Source: Streptomyces chryseus (GTDB taxonomy: Bacteria; Actinomycetota; Actinomycetes; Streptomycetales; Streptomycetaceae). Taken from it: DNA of 64,000 bases. Positions 16,357 to 24,514 of the stretch are shown here, piece after piece. The notes beneath the pieces were generated by a model that worked only from the letters and a program-made list of their open reading frames with translations, did not search any database and was not told the DNA's origin. Location: NCBI RefSeq assembly GCF_014650755.1, contig NZ_BMVO01000009.1, positions 1 through 64,000 on the forward strand. Reading direction: 5' to 3'. The stretch's first letter is position 1. Each line of letters begins with the position of its first letter. Both the position numbers and the translations under genes were made by a program.

Positions 16357-17736
16357 TCAGCGCGGCAGCCCGTGGGGGGCCGGGGAGCTGAGCGGGGACA
16401 GCGGACCGGGCGCGGCCCGGCGCAGAGCGGCGGAGGGCTTGCCCGGGGCGCCGCCGAGTGCTCCGCCGACGTACTGGAACAGCGCGTCGCCTATCGGGTC
16501 CGGCTTCGGCCGGCCGTCGTCCTCGAACCGCTGGTACTTCATCAGGTTGTAGCCGACGGCGACCTGCCTGCGGCCGTCCTCGGTGGACAGCGCCCAGGTC
16601 CCGGCGCCGAAGACGCCGCCGTCGTGGCCCCAGTACCAGCGACCGTCGGGCATGCGCAGGGTGTAGATGCCGAGGCCGTAGCGCATCGCGGCCTCCTCGC
16701 CCGGCTCCGTGTCGTAGGCGGGGACGGTGGTCTTCATGGCGCGCAGTCCGGCGGGGCCGAGGAGCTTGCCGCCGAGGAGCTGACGGTAGAAGTCGTTGAG
16801 GTCCCGCGTCGTCGACACCATCGCGCCTGCCGTACCGGCCCAGGACATGTCGTAGACGCTGAAGTCGCGGGCGGGCTCTATGAGGCCGAACATCGACTCG
16901 TACATCTTGGCGTGCGGCCCGGACAGGCGGGGCGACGCGGGGAAGTACGTGTGCCGCAGCCCGGCCTTACGGATGACGTCGCGGGTGATGTACGTCTCCG
17001 CGTCCTGGCCCGTGACCTTCTCCAGCAGCAGCCCGAGCAGTACGTAGTTGGTGTTGGCGTACGCGTGCTTCCCGCGCTCGGCGACCGGCGGCGCGGCGAG
17101 TCCGAGGCGGGCGAGGTGCTCGGGGTCCAGGCGGCGGAAGCGGTTGGCCTCCAGGACCTCGCCGGGGTTCTCGACGATGCCGGGGAAGGCCGGGAGCACG
17201 TAGTCGGCTATCCCGCTGGTGTGGTTGAGCAGCATGCGCACGGTCACCTGGCGACCGCGCTCGCCGGGCACCAGCTCGGGCAGGTAGCGCCCGATCGGCG
17301 CGTCCAGCCCGACGCGTCCCTTGTGGACCTGCTGGAGGACGGCCACGGCGGTGAAGGTCTTGGTGATGCTGCCGATCCGGTGCTCGAAGCCGGGCCGCAT
17401 CCGGCGCCCGGTGTCCACGTCGGCCAGCCCTGTGGCGCCGTGCCACTGCTCGGAACCGTCGCGGACGGACGAGAACGCCCCGTACATGCCGGCCCGGTGG
17501 ATCGCCGCGAGGGAGTCGCGCAGGGCCGCCCGGTCGAGGCGGTGGCCGGCCGCGCCCGGCGGTGCGGCGGACGAGCCGGGCAGGGCGGTCGCGGGGCCGG
17601 CCGCCACCGGCCCGGCGGCTAACGCCTGTGTCGGCACGACGCCGACCGCGAGCGACAGCGCGGCGGCCGAGGCCGCGGCGGCCAGGCGGGCTCTCCGGCG
17701 CTCCGGGCGGCGGGCGTTGGGGCGGGCGGGGCTCAT
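16357..17736 (-). CDS. Secreted serine hydrolase, beta-lactamase/D-Ala-D-Ala carboxypeptidase family
   Basis: 459 residues. Residues 1-40 are a signal peptide (arginine-rich start, AAAASAAALSLAVGV core, ALA-A site). The penicillin-binding fold shows the catalytic Ser-x-x-Lys as SITK (IGSITKTFTAVAVL), the Tyr-x-Asn as YANTNY, and the His-x-Gly-type third motif as WGHDGG. Members are class C-like hydrolases or D,D-peptidases, and the actual substrate cannot be told. The ATG at 17736 has GGGAG upstream; the earlier start of the open frame lacks one. The last 30 residues are a Pro/Ala/Ser tail. Confidence 0.88.
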   Translation of the reverse strand: MSPARPNARRPERRRARLAAAASAAALSLAVGVVPTQALAAGPVAAGPATALPGSSAAPPGAAGHRLDRAALRDSLAAIHRAGMYGAFSSVRDGSEQWHGATGLADVDTGRRMRPGFEHRIGSITKTFTAVAVLQQVHKGRVGLDAPIGRYLPELVPGERGRQVTVRMLLNHTSGIADYVLPAFPGIVENPGEVLEANRFRRLDPEHLARLGLAAPPVAERGKHAYANTNYVLLGLLLEKVTGQDAETYITRDVIRKAGLRHTYFPASPRLSGPHAKMYESMFGLIEPARDFSVYDMSWAGTAGAMVSTTRDLNDFYRQLLGGKLLGPAGLRAMKTTVPAYDTEPGEEAAMRYGLGIYTLRMPDGRWYWGHDGGVFGAGTWALSTEDGRRQVAVGYNLMKYQRFEDDGRPKPDPIGDALFQYVGGALGGAPGKPSAALRRAAPGPLSPLSSPAPHGLPR

Positions 17737-17913
17737 GGTCACTCCCGTGGGGTCGACTCGCGCACCGGTCGTACGCGGTGCCACCATCCTCGGCGCGCGG
17801 CGGCGCCGGGCCCTCAGCCCGCAGGACGATCCCGTGCACGAGAACCCATGACATTTGTCAGGCGTGGGGCGACGCCGGGGCGCGGGGAGTACGGCGCGGA
17901 CCGCGCGGGAACG

Positions 17914-18894
17914 TCAGGCGAGCGGTGACGCCCCGGCGAAGTTGCGGCGGTAGTCGCTGGGGGAGACGCCGACCCGGAGGGTGAAGTGGCGGCGGAGGTT
18001 CGCCGCCGTGCCCAGCCCGCATTCCTCGCTGACCCGGTCGATCGGGAGGTCGGTCGTTTCGAGGAGGGCCTGGGCGCGGGCCAGGCGGCGGGCGAGCAGC
18101 CACTTGAGCGGGGTGGTGCCGGTCGATTCCTGGATGCGGCGGTGGAAGGTGCGCGGGCTCATCCGGGCCCGGCGGGCCATGTCCTCGACGGTGAGCGGCT
18201 CGTGGAGGCGGGCCGTCGCCCACTGGAGGGCGGGGCCGAGGTTGTCGTCGTCCGTCTCGGGGACGGGCTGGTCGATGAACTGGGCCTGTCCGCCCGCGCG
18301 GTGGGCGGGCACGACCAGGCGGCGGGCCAGCTGGCCGGCGACCTGAGCCCCGAGGTCGCGGCGTACCAGGTGCAGGCAGAGGTCGAGGGCGGCGGTGGCG
18401 CCCGCGCTGGTGAGCACGTCGCCGTCGTCGGTGTAGAGGACGGAGTCGTCGACCAGGACCTTCGGGTAGCGCGCGGCGAGCGCCGCGGTGTGCTGCCAGT
18501 GGGCGGTGGCGCGGCGGCCGTCGAGGAGCCCGGCGGCGGCGAGTGCGAACGCGCCGGTGCACAGGGACACCATGCGGGCCCCGGATCCGGCGGCCGCGCG
18601 CAGCGCCGCGACGAGCTCGGGCGGTACGTCCTCGCCGCCCTCGGCGCACGCCTCGGGGACCGACGGCACGATCACGGTGTCCGCTCCGGCGAGGGCGTCG
18701 AGCCCGTGGGGGGTGGTGAGGGAGAAACCGGCGGTGGGGGCGGCCTTCCTCGTACCGCACAGGCGCAGGTCGTACCAGGGGTCGGCGAGGTCGGGGTGCG
18801 GGATGCCGAAGACCGTGCAGGCGATGGAGAGTTCGTACAGCTCCCAGAGGGAGATGCCCGCGTCCTCGACCACGGCTATGGCGACGGTGTGCAT
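17914..18894 (-). CDS. GlxA-family regulator (DJ-1/PfpI domain plus AraC helix-turn-helix)
   Basis: 326 residues. The N-terminal DJ-1/PfpI amidotransferase-like domain (about 1-185) carries the nucleophile-elbow cysteine in MVSLCTGAFALAAAGLLDG. The C-terminal 100 residues are an AraC DNA-binding domain (MARRARMSPRTFHRRIQE; CGLGTAANLRRHF). Members activate or repress nearby metabolic genes. The divergent imine-reductase-like gene starts 135 bp away and is the obvious candidate target. The ATG at 18894 gives normal length. Confidence 0.9.
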   Translation of the reverse strand: MHTVAIAVVEDAGISLWELYELSIACTVFGIPHPDLADPWYDLRLCGTRKAAPTAGFSLTTPHGLDALAGADTVIVPSVPEACAEGGEDVPPELVAALRAAAGSGARMVSLCTGAFALAAAGLLDGRRATAHWQHTAALAARYPKVLVDDSVLYTDDGDVLTSAGATAALDLCLHLVRRDLGAQVAGQLARRLVVPAHRAGGQAQFIDQPVPETDDDNLGPALQWATARLHEPLTVEDMARRARMSPRTFHRRIQESTGTTPLKWLLARRLARAQALLETTDLPIDRVSEECGLGTAANLRRHFTLRVGVSPSDYRRNFAGASPLA

Positions 18895-19029
18895 GCGGTC
18901 GAGCGTACGACGGGCGAGGCAGGAATTTTGCGGAGGTGGGCAGTCCTGCCACTGTCGGCGCCCGGCGGGCGCTGGGAGGGTTGATCACGTCAAGAAAGCA
19001 CGCACATCGCACACTTGGGGTATATCGCC

Positions 19030-19899
19030 ATGAACCGCGAACACGTCACCGTTCTGGGACTGGGGCGGATGGGGACCGCGCTCGCAGACGCCTTCCTGTC
19101 CGCCGGTCACCCCACGACCGTCTGGAACCGCACCGCGGGCAGGGCGGACCCGCTCGTCGCCCGGGGAGCCGTCCGCGCGGCAACGCCGGGTGACGCGGTG
19201 TCGGCCGCCGGGCTCGTGGTCGTCTGCGTCCTCGACTACGACGCCGTGCGCGCACTCCTCGCGCCGGTGGCCGGGTCGCTCGCCGGCCGTACGGTCGTCA
19301 ACCTCACCTCCGGCTCCCCGGAGCAGGCCAGGGCGGCGGCGGCCTGGGCGGCCGGGCACGGCTTCGACTACCTGGACGGCGCCGTCATGTCGACGCCGCC
19401 GGGGGTCGGCAGCCCGGCGAGCATGTTCCTCTACAGTGGCTCACCCGCCGCCCTCGCCGCCCACCGGGACACGCTGGCGGCCCTGGGCGATCCCGTCGAC
19501 CTCGGCGAGGACGCCGGAGTCGCCTCCCTCTACGACGTGGCGCTGCTCGGCGTCATGTGGGCCACGCTGAGCGGCTGGCTGCACGCCACGGCCCTGACGG
19601 GGGCGGACGGGGTGTCCGCGACCGCGTTCACCCCGGTCGCGGTCCGGTGGCTGAGCGCTGCGGTGACCGGCTTCATGGAGGCGTACGCCGGGCAGGTGGA
19701 CGCGGGTCACTACCCGGGCGACGACGCCACGCTCGACGTACACCGCGCGGCCGTCGGGCACCTGGTCCACGCGGGGAGGGACCGGGGCATCGACGGGACG
19801 CTGCCCGAGCTGTCGCAGGCGCTGATCGGGCGGGCGGTCGACAGCGGCTACGGCGGGGACAGCTACGCGCGCCTGGTCGAGCTGTTCCGCAAGGGCTGA
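19030..19899 (+). CDS. NAD(P)-dependent oxidoreductase, imine-reductase/beta-hydroxyacid dehydrogenase type
   Basis: 289 residues. The N-terminal Rossmann domain begins VTVLGLGRMGTALADAFLSAGH, with WNRT consistent with NADPH binding. YLDGAVMSTPPGVGSPASMF and a C-terminal helical domain (VALLGVMWATLSGWLHA...) are characteristic of Streptomyces imine reductases. Such enzymes reduce cyclic imines with NADPH; the natural substrate is unknown. The ATG at 19030 has only a weak GGGG. It is divergent from the GlxA regulator and is followed by a strong bidirectional terminator. Confidence 0.85.
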   Translation: MNREHVTVLGLGRMGTALADAFLSAGHPTTVWNRTAGRADPLVARGAVRAATPGDAVSAAGLVVVCVLDYDAVRALLAPVAGSLAGRTVVNLTSGSPEQARAAAAWAAGHGFDYLDGAVMSTPPGVGSPASMFLYSGSPAALAAHRDTLAALGDPVDLGEDAGVASLYDVALLGVMWATLSGWLHATALTGADGVSATAFTPVAVRWLSAAVTGFMEAYAGQVDAGHYPGDDATLDVHRAAVGHLVHAGRDRGIDGTLPELSQALIGRAVDSGYGGDSYARLVELFRKG

Positions 19900-19924
19900 G
19901 CGTCGGCGGTCGTTGGGTGAACGC

Positions 19925-19974
19925 ACGACGGAGGGCCGTCGTTCCCGGGCGGGGGAACGACGGCCCTCCGTCGT
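19925..19974. terminator. Long bidirectional terminator hairpin
   Basis: Perfect 22-bp inverted repeat (19925-19946 against 19953-19974) with a 6-nt loop, between the stops of convergent genes at 19899 and 19987. It has no T-run, as is usual in Streptomyces. Confidence 0.88.
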
Positions 19975-19986
19975 ACGGGAAGAAGC

Positions 19987-20814
19987 TCAGAGCACCCGGA
20001 CCGCACCGGTCGCGGGGTAGCCCGAAAGGTCCTGGATGACGACGCCCTTGCTCGGGTTGGCGGCGTCGAGGTACTGGCCGTCGCCGATGTAGACGCCCGT
20101 GTGGTACGCCGATCCGGCGCCGCCCCAGTAGAGGATGTCGCCGACCTGGAGGTTGGACGTGCCCACCTGGGTGCCGGCCAGCGACTGGTCCTGCGAGACG
20201 CGCGGGAGGTCGACGCCGACGGTGCGGTACGCGGCCTGGACGAGGCTGGAGCAGTCCCAGGCGTTGGGGCCGGAGGCGCCCATGACGTACGCGTCACCGA
20301 GCTGCGCCTTGAGGAAGGCGACGACGGTCGCGGCGCTGCCGGTTCCGGTGGAGACGGAGGAGCCGACGGAGGCGGAGGCGCTGAGCGTCGTACGCTCCGT
20401 AGAACGCGAGGCGCGCTCCTTCGCGGCGTCCTTCTCCGCCGCTTCCTCAGCGGCCTTCTTCTTCGCGGCCTCTTCGGCCTTCCGCTCGGCCTCGGCCTTG
20501 CGCTCGGCTTCCGCCTTTTCCTTCTTGGCGGTCTTCGCGGCCTTGGCGGCGGCGGCGTCCTGCTGGGCCTGGAGGTCGTAGGCGTGCGCGACCTGCTGGG
20601 TGGCCTCGGCGGAGACCGCGACGGTGCTCGCCAGTTCCGCGGTGATCGTGGGCATTTCGATGGTGGCGGTCACCGGCTCGGCATTCGCCGGCCCGGCAGC
20701 GCCGGCCACACCGATGGTGCTGAGGACGCCACCGGCAACTCCGGCACGCAGCGCGATTTTGGAGGCGTTGCGACGGGGTTTCCGGTGGCTGGGTATGTGA
20801 GCGGTGAGGGACAT
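19987..20814 (-). CDS. Secreted NlpC/P60 cell-wall peptidase
   Basis: 275 residues. An N-terminal signal segment (IALRAGVAGGVLSTIGVAG, then ANA-E) is followed by a long Ala/Lys/Glu coiled coil (about residues 85-135) and the NlpC/P60 catalytic domain (about 160-275). The catalytic cysteine is in WDCSSLVQAAYR and the histidine in AYHTGVYIG. These enzymes cut stem peptides in peptidoglycan and the coiled coil positions or gates them. The ATG at 20814 is at the start of a 714-bp gap shared with nuoA; this half carries repeats that may be operators. A c-di-AMP riboswitch, known upstream of some such genes, was looked for and not recognised. Confidence 0.92.
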   Translation of the reverse strand: MSLTAHIPSHRKPRRNASKIALRAGVAGGVLSTIGVAGAAGPANAEPVTATIEMPTITAELASTVAVSAEATQQVAHAYDLQAQQDAAAAKAAKTAKKEKAEAERKAEAERKAEEAAKKKAAEEAAEKDAAKERASRSTERTTLSASASVGSSVSTGTGSAATVVAFLKAQLGDAYVMGASGPNAWDCSSLVQAAYRTVGVDLPRVSQDQSLAGTQVGTSNLQVGDILYWGGAGSAYHTGVYIGDGQYLDAANPSKGVVIQDLSGYPATGAVRVL

Positions 20815-20919
20815 GGGACAACCGCTATCAGGCGTTCGCGGTTCCCTTCAAGAAAGGTGTGCTGCGCCACAGTTGCGCCCCGGCGGCCCGAATCCGGCTG
20901 CCGACGGCCTTTATTGACG

Positions 20920-20937
20920 CCGTAACGGGCATTACGG
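20920..20937. promoter_or_regulatory. Inverted repeat upstream of the NlpC/P60 gene
   Basis: CCGTAA-N6-TTACGG, an 18-bp perfect dyad 106 bp upstream of the ATG at 20814. It is a candidate binding site for an unidentified dimeric regulator. Confidence 0.45.
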
Positions 20938-20943
20938 GCACTG

Positions 20944-20964
20944 GTGATCATGCCTGTGATCATG
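20944..20964. repeat. Direct repeat of GTGATCATG with 12-bp period
   Basis: GTGATCATG occurs at 20944-20952 and again at 20956-20964. Each copy also contains the TGATCA palindrome. The spacing is close to one helical turn, so paired protein binding is possible. The factor is unknown. Confidence 0.5.
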
Positions 20965-21412
20965 GGCTTTCCGCGTTACGTCCCAATTGCCCGTCACTTA
21001 CCATCCGTTCACACCGTTGGCCAAGCCCGCTTGTATGGAGGGCCCGGGCGAGTGGTGCAGGTCACAGATCGGCAACCCTTCCCGGCTCTCGTGCGCTCGT
21101 GAACGCGTGCACGCGTCCACATCGGTCCGCGCCGCTCCCCCGGAGTGATGAGGCGGCTTTCCTTTATCACTGACCGGCCGTCTCGTGCGAATTTGCCTGT
21201 ACTGGACATCGCTTGATAGCGCGCACCCCTTGCGACCAGCGGTAACACCATCGTTTGTCACGTCTGGTAGCCACTCGTGCACTTCGCGTATGAAGATCAC
21301 CGCACAGCCGTCTTAATGATCGTTCGTCTGGTGGTGGAGATCACAAAGACGTTGTCGCAACCCGTGTCGCAGATCACAGACCGGCAGGCATAGGATGCGA
21401 AGCAGCCGGGCT

Positions 21413-21428
21413 TGTGAACTGCCTCACA
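21413..21428. promoter_or_regulatory. Rex operator (ROP)-like site upstream of nuoA
   Basis: TGTGAACTGCCTCACA fits TGTGA-N6-TCACA and differs at one position from the Streptomyces Rex consensus TGTGAAC-N3-TTCACA. It lies 101 bp before nuoA and 16 bp after a TAGGAT hexamer (21391-21396), so bound Rex would block transcription while NADH is low. Rex control of nuo is established in S. coelicolor. A Crp-type protein recognises a similar sequence and cannot be excluded. Confidence 0.8.
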
Positions 21429-21528
21429 TATACGTGATCTTCGCGTGGCGAAGATCGTCGAGGCGGCGTGAGAACGCAGGCCCGGGGTGCGGTCCAACGG
21501 TCAAGGACGACTGGAAGGAGCGAGGAGC

Positions 21529-21888
21529 GTGAATGCCTACGCGCCCATCCTCGTGCTCGGCGCCCTCGGGGCAGGGTTTGCGATCTTCTCCGTGGTCATG
21601 GCCACGCTTATCGGCCCAAAGCGCTACAACCGGGCAAAGCTTGAAGCGTACGAGTGCGGCATCGAGCCGACACCCACACCCGCCGGTGGCGGCCGCTTCC
21701 CCATCAAGTACTACCTGACGGCGATGCTCTTCATCGTCTTCGACATCGAGATCGTCTTCCTCTACCCCTGGGCCGTCTCCTTCGACGCCCTGGGGCTTTT
21801 CGGGCTCGTCGAGATGCTGCTCTTCGTGCTCACCGTCTTCGTTGCCTACGCGTACGTGTGGCGGCGCGGCGGCCTGGAATGGGACTGA
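21529..21888 (+). CDS. nuoA: NADH-quinone oxidoreductase subunit A (complex I, operon 1)
   Basis: 119-residue membrane subunit at the joint between the peripheral and membrane arms of complex I. It has three predicted membrane helices (residues about 4-27, 63-84 and 90-112) and the conserved loop YNRAKLEAYECGIEP with its cysteine. The GTG at 21529 is preceded by GGAAGGAGCGAGGAG, a strong site. It is the first gene of a 14-gene operon under a Rex-type operator. Codon use is typical. Confidence 0.96.
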   Translation: MNAYAPILVLGALGAGFAIFSVVMATLIGPKRYNRAKLEAYECGIEPTPTPAGGGRFPIKYYLTAMLFIVFDIEIVFLYPWAVSFDALGLFGLVEMLLFVLTVFVAYAYVWRRGGLEWD

Positions 21889-21906
21889 GGGGCTGAGGGG
21901 TCACCA

Positions 21907-22461
21907 ATGGGACTCGAAGAGAAGCTGCCCAGCGGCTTTCTGCTGACCACCGTCGAACAGGCCGCGGGCTGGGTGCGGAAGTCCTCCGTCTTCCCCGCGA
22001 CCTTCGGCCTCGCCTGCTGCGCCATCGAGATGATGACGACGGGCGCCGGCCGGTACGACCTCGCCCGCTTCGGTATGGAGGTCTTCCGCGGTTCGCCGCG
22101 GCAGGCCGACCTCATGATCGTCGCGGGCCGGGTCAGCCAGAAGATGGCGCCGGTGCTGCGGCAGGTCTACGACCAGATGCCCAACCCCAAGTGGGTCATC
22201 TCCATGGGTGTGTGCGCCTCTTCAGGCGGAATGTTCAATAACTACGCAATTGTGCAGGGTGTTGATCATATTGTTCCTGTTGACATCTATTTGCCCGGCT
22301 GCCCGCCCCGCCCCGAGATGCTGATCGACGCGATTCTGAAGCTCCACCACAAGATTCAGAACTCCAAGCTCGGCGTGAACCAGGAAGAGGCGGCTCGCGA
22401 GGCGGAGGAAGCGGCCCTCAAGGCGCTCCCCACCATCGAGATGAAGGGGCTGCTGCGGTGA
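21907..22461 (+). CDS. nuoB: NADH-quinone oxidoreductase subunit B (operon 1)
   Basis: 184-residue subunit holding the terminal [4Fe-4S] cluster N2 that passes electrons to quinone. Cluster ligands are visible as the paired cysteines in GLACCAIEM, the cysteine in GVCASSGG and the one in LPGCPPRP. Codons 105-129 (22219-22293) use A/T-ending codons far more than the rest of the operon; see findings. The C-terminal 30 residues form a charged tail. It starts 18 bp after nuoA and overlaps nuoC by 4 nt. Confidence 0.97.
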   Translation: MGLEEKLPSGFLLTTVEQAAGWVRKSSVFPATFGLACCAIEMMTTGAGRYDLARFGMEVFRGSPRQADLMIVAGRVSQKMAPVLRQVYDQMPNPKWVISMGVCASSGGMFNNYAIVQGVDHIVPVDIYLPGCPPRPEMLIDAILKLHHKIQNSKLGVNQEEAAREAEEAALKALPTIEMKGLLR

Positions 22462-23192
22462 GCGACGTCAACGAGCCGAACCCCGACAAGGACCTGGGCG
22501 CGCAGAACCTGCCCGGCCAGCGCGGTGATCACGGCGAGGAGATCCGCGTCCAGCGCGGCATGTTCGGCGCGCGCAACGGCGGCGACACCACCGGCTACGG
22601 CGGCCTCGTCCGCTCCGTACGCCTGCCGGGACCGGCCACCCGCCCCTACGGCGGCTGGTTCGACGAGGTGGCCGACGAGCTCGAAGGCGCCCTGGAGGAG
22701 CAGGACCTCCTCCCGGAGAACGCCATCGAGAAGACCGTCGTCGACCGTGGCGAGCTCACCTTCCACATCGCGCGCGAGCACCTGCTGCGGGTGGCGAAGA
22801 CGCTGCGCGACGATCCGGCCCTGCGCTTCGAGCTGTGCACGGGCGTCAGCGGCGTCCACTACCCCGAGGACGCGGGCCGCGAGCTGCACGCGGTCTACCA
22901 CCTGCGCTCGCTCACCCACGGCCGGCTGATCCGGCTGGAGGTGAGCGCCCCGGACAGCGACCGCCACGTGCCCTCGCTGGTCTCGGTCTACCCGACCAAC
23001 GACTGGCACGAGCGCGAGACGTACGACTTCTTCGGCCTCGTCTTCGACGGGCACCCCGCCCTCACCCGGATCATGATGCCGGACGACTGGCAGGGCTTCC
23101 CGCAGCGCAAGGACTATCCCCTCGGCGGCATCCCCGTCGAGTACAAGGGCGCCCAGATTCCCGCTCCGGACCAGCGGAGGTCGTACTCGTGA
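22458..23192 (+). CDS. nuoC: NADH-quinone oxidoreductase subunit C (operon 1)
   Basis: 244-residue 30-kDa-type subunit of the connecting module. The family signature is WHERETYDFFGLVFDGHPALTR, followed by GFPQRKDYPLGG. An N-terminal extension of about 65 residues (charged, then RGMFGARNGGDTTGYGGL) precedes the core and is common in actinobacteria. The GTG overlaps the nuoB stop by 4 nt. It shows no Ala/Pro-rich tail, in contrast to the NuoC2 at 60505. Confidence 0.96.
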   Translation: MSDVNEPNPDKDLGAQNLPGQRGDHGEEIRVQRGMFGARNGGDTTGYGGLVRSVRLPGPATRPYGGWFDEVADELEGALEEQDLLPENAIEKTVVDRGELTFHIAREHLLRVAKTLRDDPALRFELCTGVSGVHYPEDAGRELHAVYHLRSLTHGRLIRLEVSAPDSDRHVPSLVSVYPTNDWHERETYDFFGLVFDGHPALTRIMMPDDWQGFPQRKDYPLGGIPVEYKGAQIPAPDQRRSYS

Positions 23193-24514
23193 ATACCCCA
23201 CCCGCATCAGCGCGCGAGACCACCGAAGGTCCCGTCTACACCGTCACCGGCGGCGACTGGGACGAGGTCGTCCAGGCGGCGACCAAGGCCGACGACGAGC
23301 GCATCGTCGTCAACATGGGCCCCCAGCACCCCTCGACCCACGGCGTGCTCCGCCTCATCCTCGAGATCGACGGCGAGACGGTCACCGAGGCCCGCTGCGG
23401 CATCGGCTACCTGCACACCGGCATCGAGAAGAACACCGAGTTCCGGAACTGGACGCAGGGCACGACCTTCGTCACGCGCATGGACTACCTGACGCCGTTC
23501 TTCAACGAGACGGCGTACTGCCTGGGCGTCGAGAAGCTGCTCGGCATCGAGGAGCAGATCCCGGACCGGGCGAGCATCATCCGCGTGATGCTGATGGAGC
23601 TCAACCGGATCTCCTCGCACCTGGTGTGCATCGCCACCGGCGGCATGGAGCTGGGCGCCACCACGATCATGATCTACGGCTTCCGTGATCGTGAACTGAT
23701 TCTCGATGCCTTCGAGCTGATCACCGGTCTGCGCATGAACCACGCGTTCATCCGGCCCGGCGGCCTCGCCCAGGACCTGCCCCCGGGCGCGATGGACCAG
23801 CTCCGCGAGCTCGTGAAGACCATGAAGAAGAACCTGCCGGAGTACGACAAGCTCGCCACCGGCAACCCGATCTTCAAGGCCCGCATGCAGGACGTCGGGT
23901 ACCTCGACCTCACCGGCTGCGTGGCGCTCGGCGCGACCGGCCCGGTCCTGCGCTCGGCGGGCCTGCCGCACGACGTGCGCAAGAGCGACCCGTACTGCGG
24001 CTACGACACGTACGACTTCGACGTGCCGACCGCCGACACGTGCGACTCCTACGGCCGCTTCCTGATCCGGCTCGAAGAGATGCGGCAGTCGCTGCGGATC
24101 GTCGAGCAGTGCCTGGACCGGCTCCGCGAGCCGGGCCCCGTGATGGTCGCCGACAAGAAGATCGCCTGGCCCGCGCAGCTCGCGCTCGGCCCCGACGGCC
24201 TCGGCAACTCGCTCGACCACATCAAGAAGATCATGGGCACCTCCATGGAGGCCCTGATCCACCACTTCAAGCTGGTGACCGAAGGCTTCCGGGTGCCGCC
24301 CGGGCAGGCGTACGTCACCGTCGAGTCGCCCCGGGGCGAACTCGGCGTGCACGTCGTCTCCGACGGCGGCACCCGCCCCTACCGGGTCCACTTCCGCGAC
24401 CCGTCCTTCACCAACCTCCAGGCCATGGCGGCGATGTGCGAGGGCGGCCAGGTCGCCGACGTCATCGTCGCCGTCGCGTCCATCGACCCCGTGATGGGAG
24501 GCGTCGACCGGTGA
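23189..24514 (+). CDS. nuoD: NADH-quinone oxidoreductase subunit D (operon 1)
   Basis: 441-residue 49-kDa-type subunit that forms the quinone-binding pocket with NuoB. Conserved segments are NMGPQHPSTHGVLRL with the quinone-site histidines, GYLHTGIEKNTE, the VLMELNRISSHL region (here VMLMELNRISSHL), and the C-terminal ESPRGELGVHVVSDG. The GTG at 23189 overlaps the nuoC stop by 4 nt. It is the only nuoD in the window, because the second nuo operon has none. Confidence 0.97.
   Translation: MNTPPASARETTEGPVYTVTGGDWDEVVQAATKADDERIVVNMGPQHPSTHGVLRLILEIDGETVTEARCGIGYLHTGIEKNTEFRNWTQGTTFVTRMDYLTPFFNETAYCLGVEKLLGIEEQIPDRASIIRVMLMELNRISSHLVCIATGGMELGATTIMIYGFRDRELILDAFELITGLRMNHAFIRPGGLAQDLPPGAMDQLRELVKTMKKNLPEYDKLATGNPIFKARMQDVGYLDLTGCVALGATGPVLRSAGLPHDVRKSDPYCGYDTYDFDVPTADTCDSYGRFLIRLEEMRQSLRIVEQCLDRLREPGPVMVADKKIAWPAQLALGPDGLGNSLDHIKKIMGTSMEALIHHFKLVTEGFRVPPGQAYVTVESPRGELGVHVVSDGGTRPYRVHFRDPSFTNLQAMAAMCEGGQVADVIVAVASIDPVMGGVDR

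Larger units (their letters stand above)
20815..21528. other. 714-bp divergent regulatory gap between the NlpC/P60 gene and nuoA
   Basis: No gene recognised. The NlpC/P60 side holds an inverted repeat (20920-20937) and a 12-bp-period direct repeat (20944-20964). The nuoA side holds a Rex-type operator (21413-21428), and AGATCAC recurs at about 21294, 21333 and 21371. Base composition is visibly more A/T-rich than coding sequence. Confidence 0.7.

Noticed and set aside
16357..17622. Long plus-strand open frame opposite the serine-hydrolase gene
   Set aside because: High-GC shadow frame: no motif, and the minus strand encodes a full beta-lactamase-fold enzyme.
20815..21300. Possible ydaO-type c-di-AMP riboswitch before the NlpC/P60 gene
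   Set aside because: Such riboswitches precede related genes, but I could not find the conserved core or the expected helices on the minus strand. A covariance search would be decisive.
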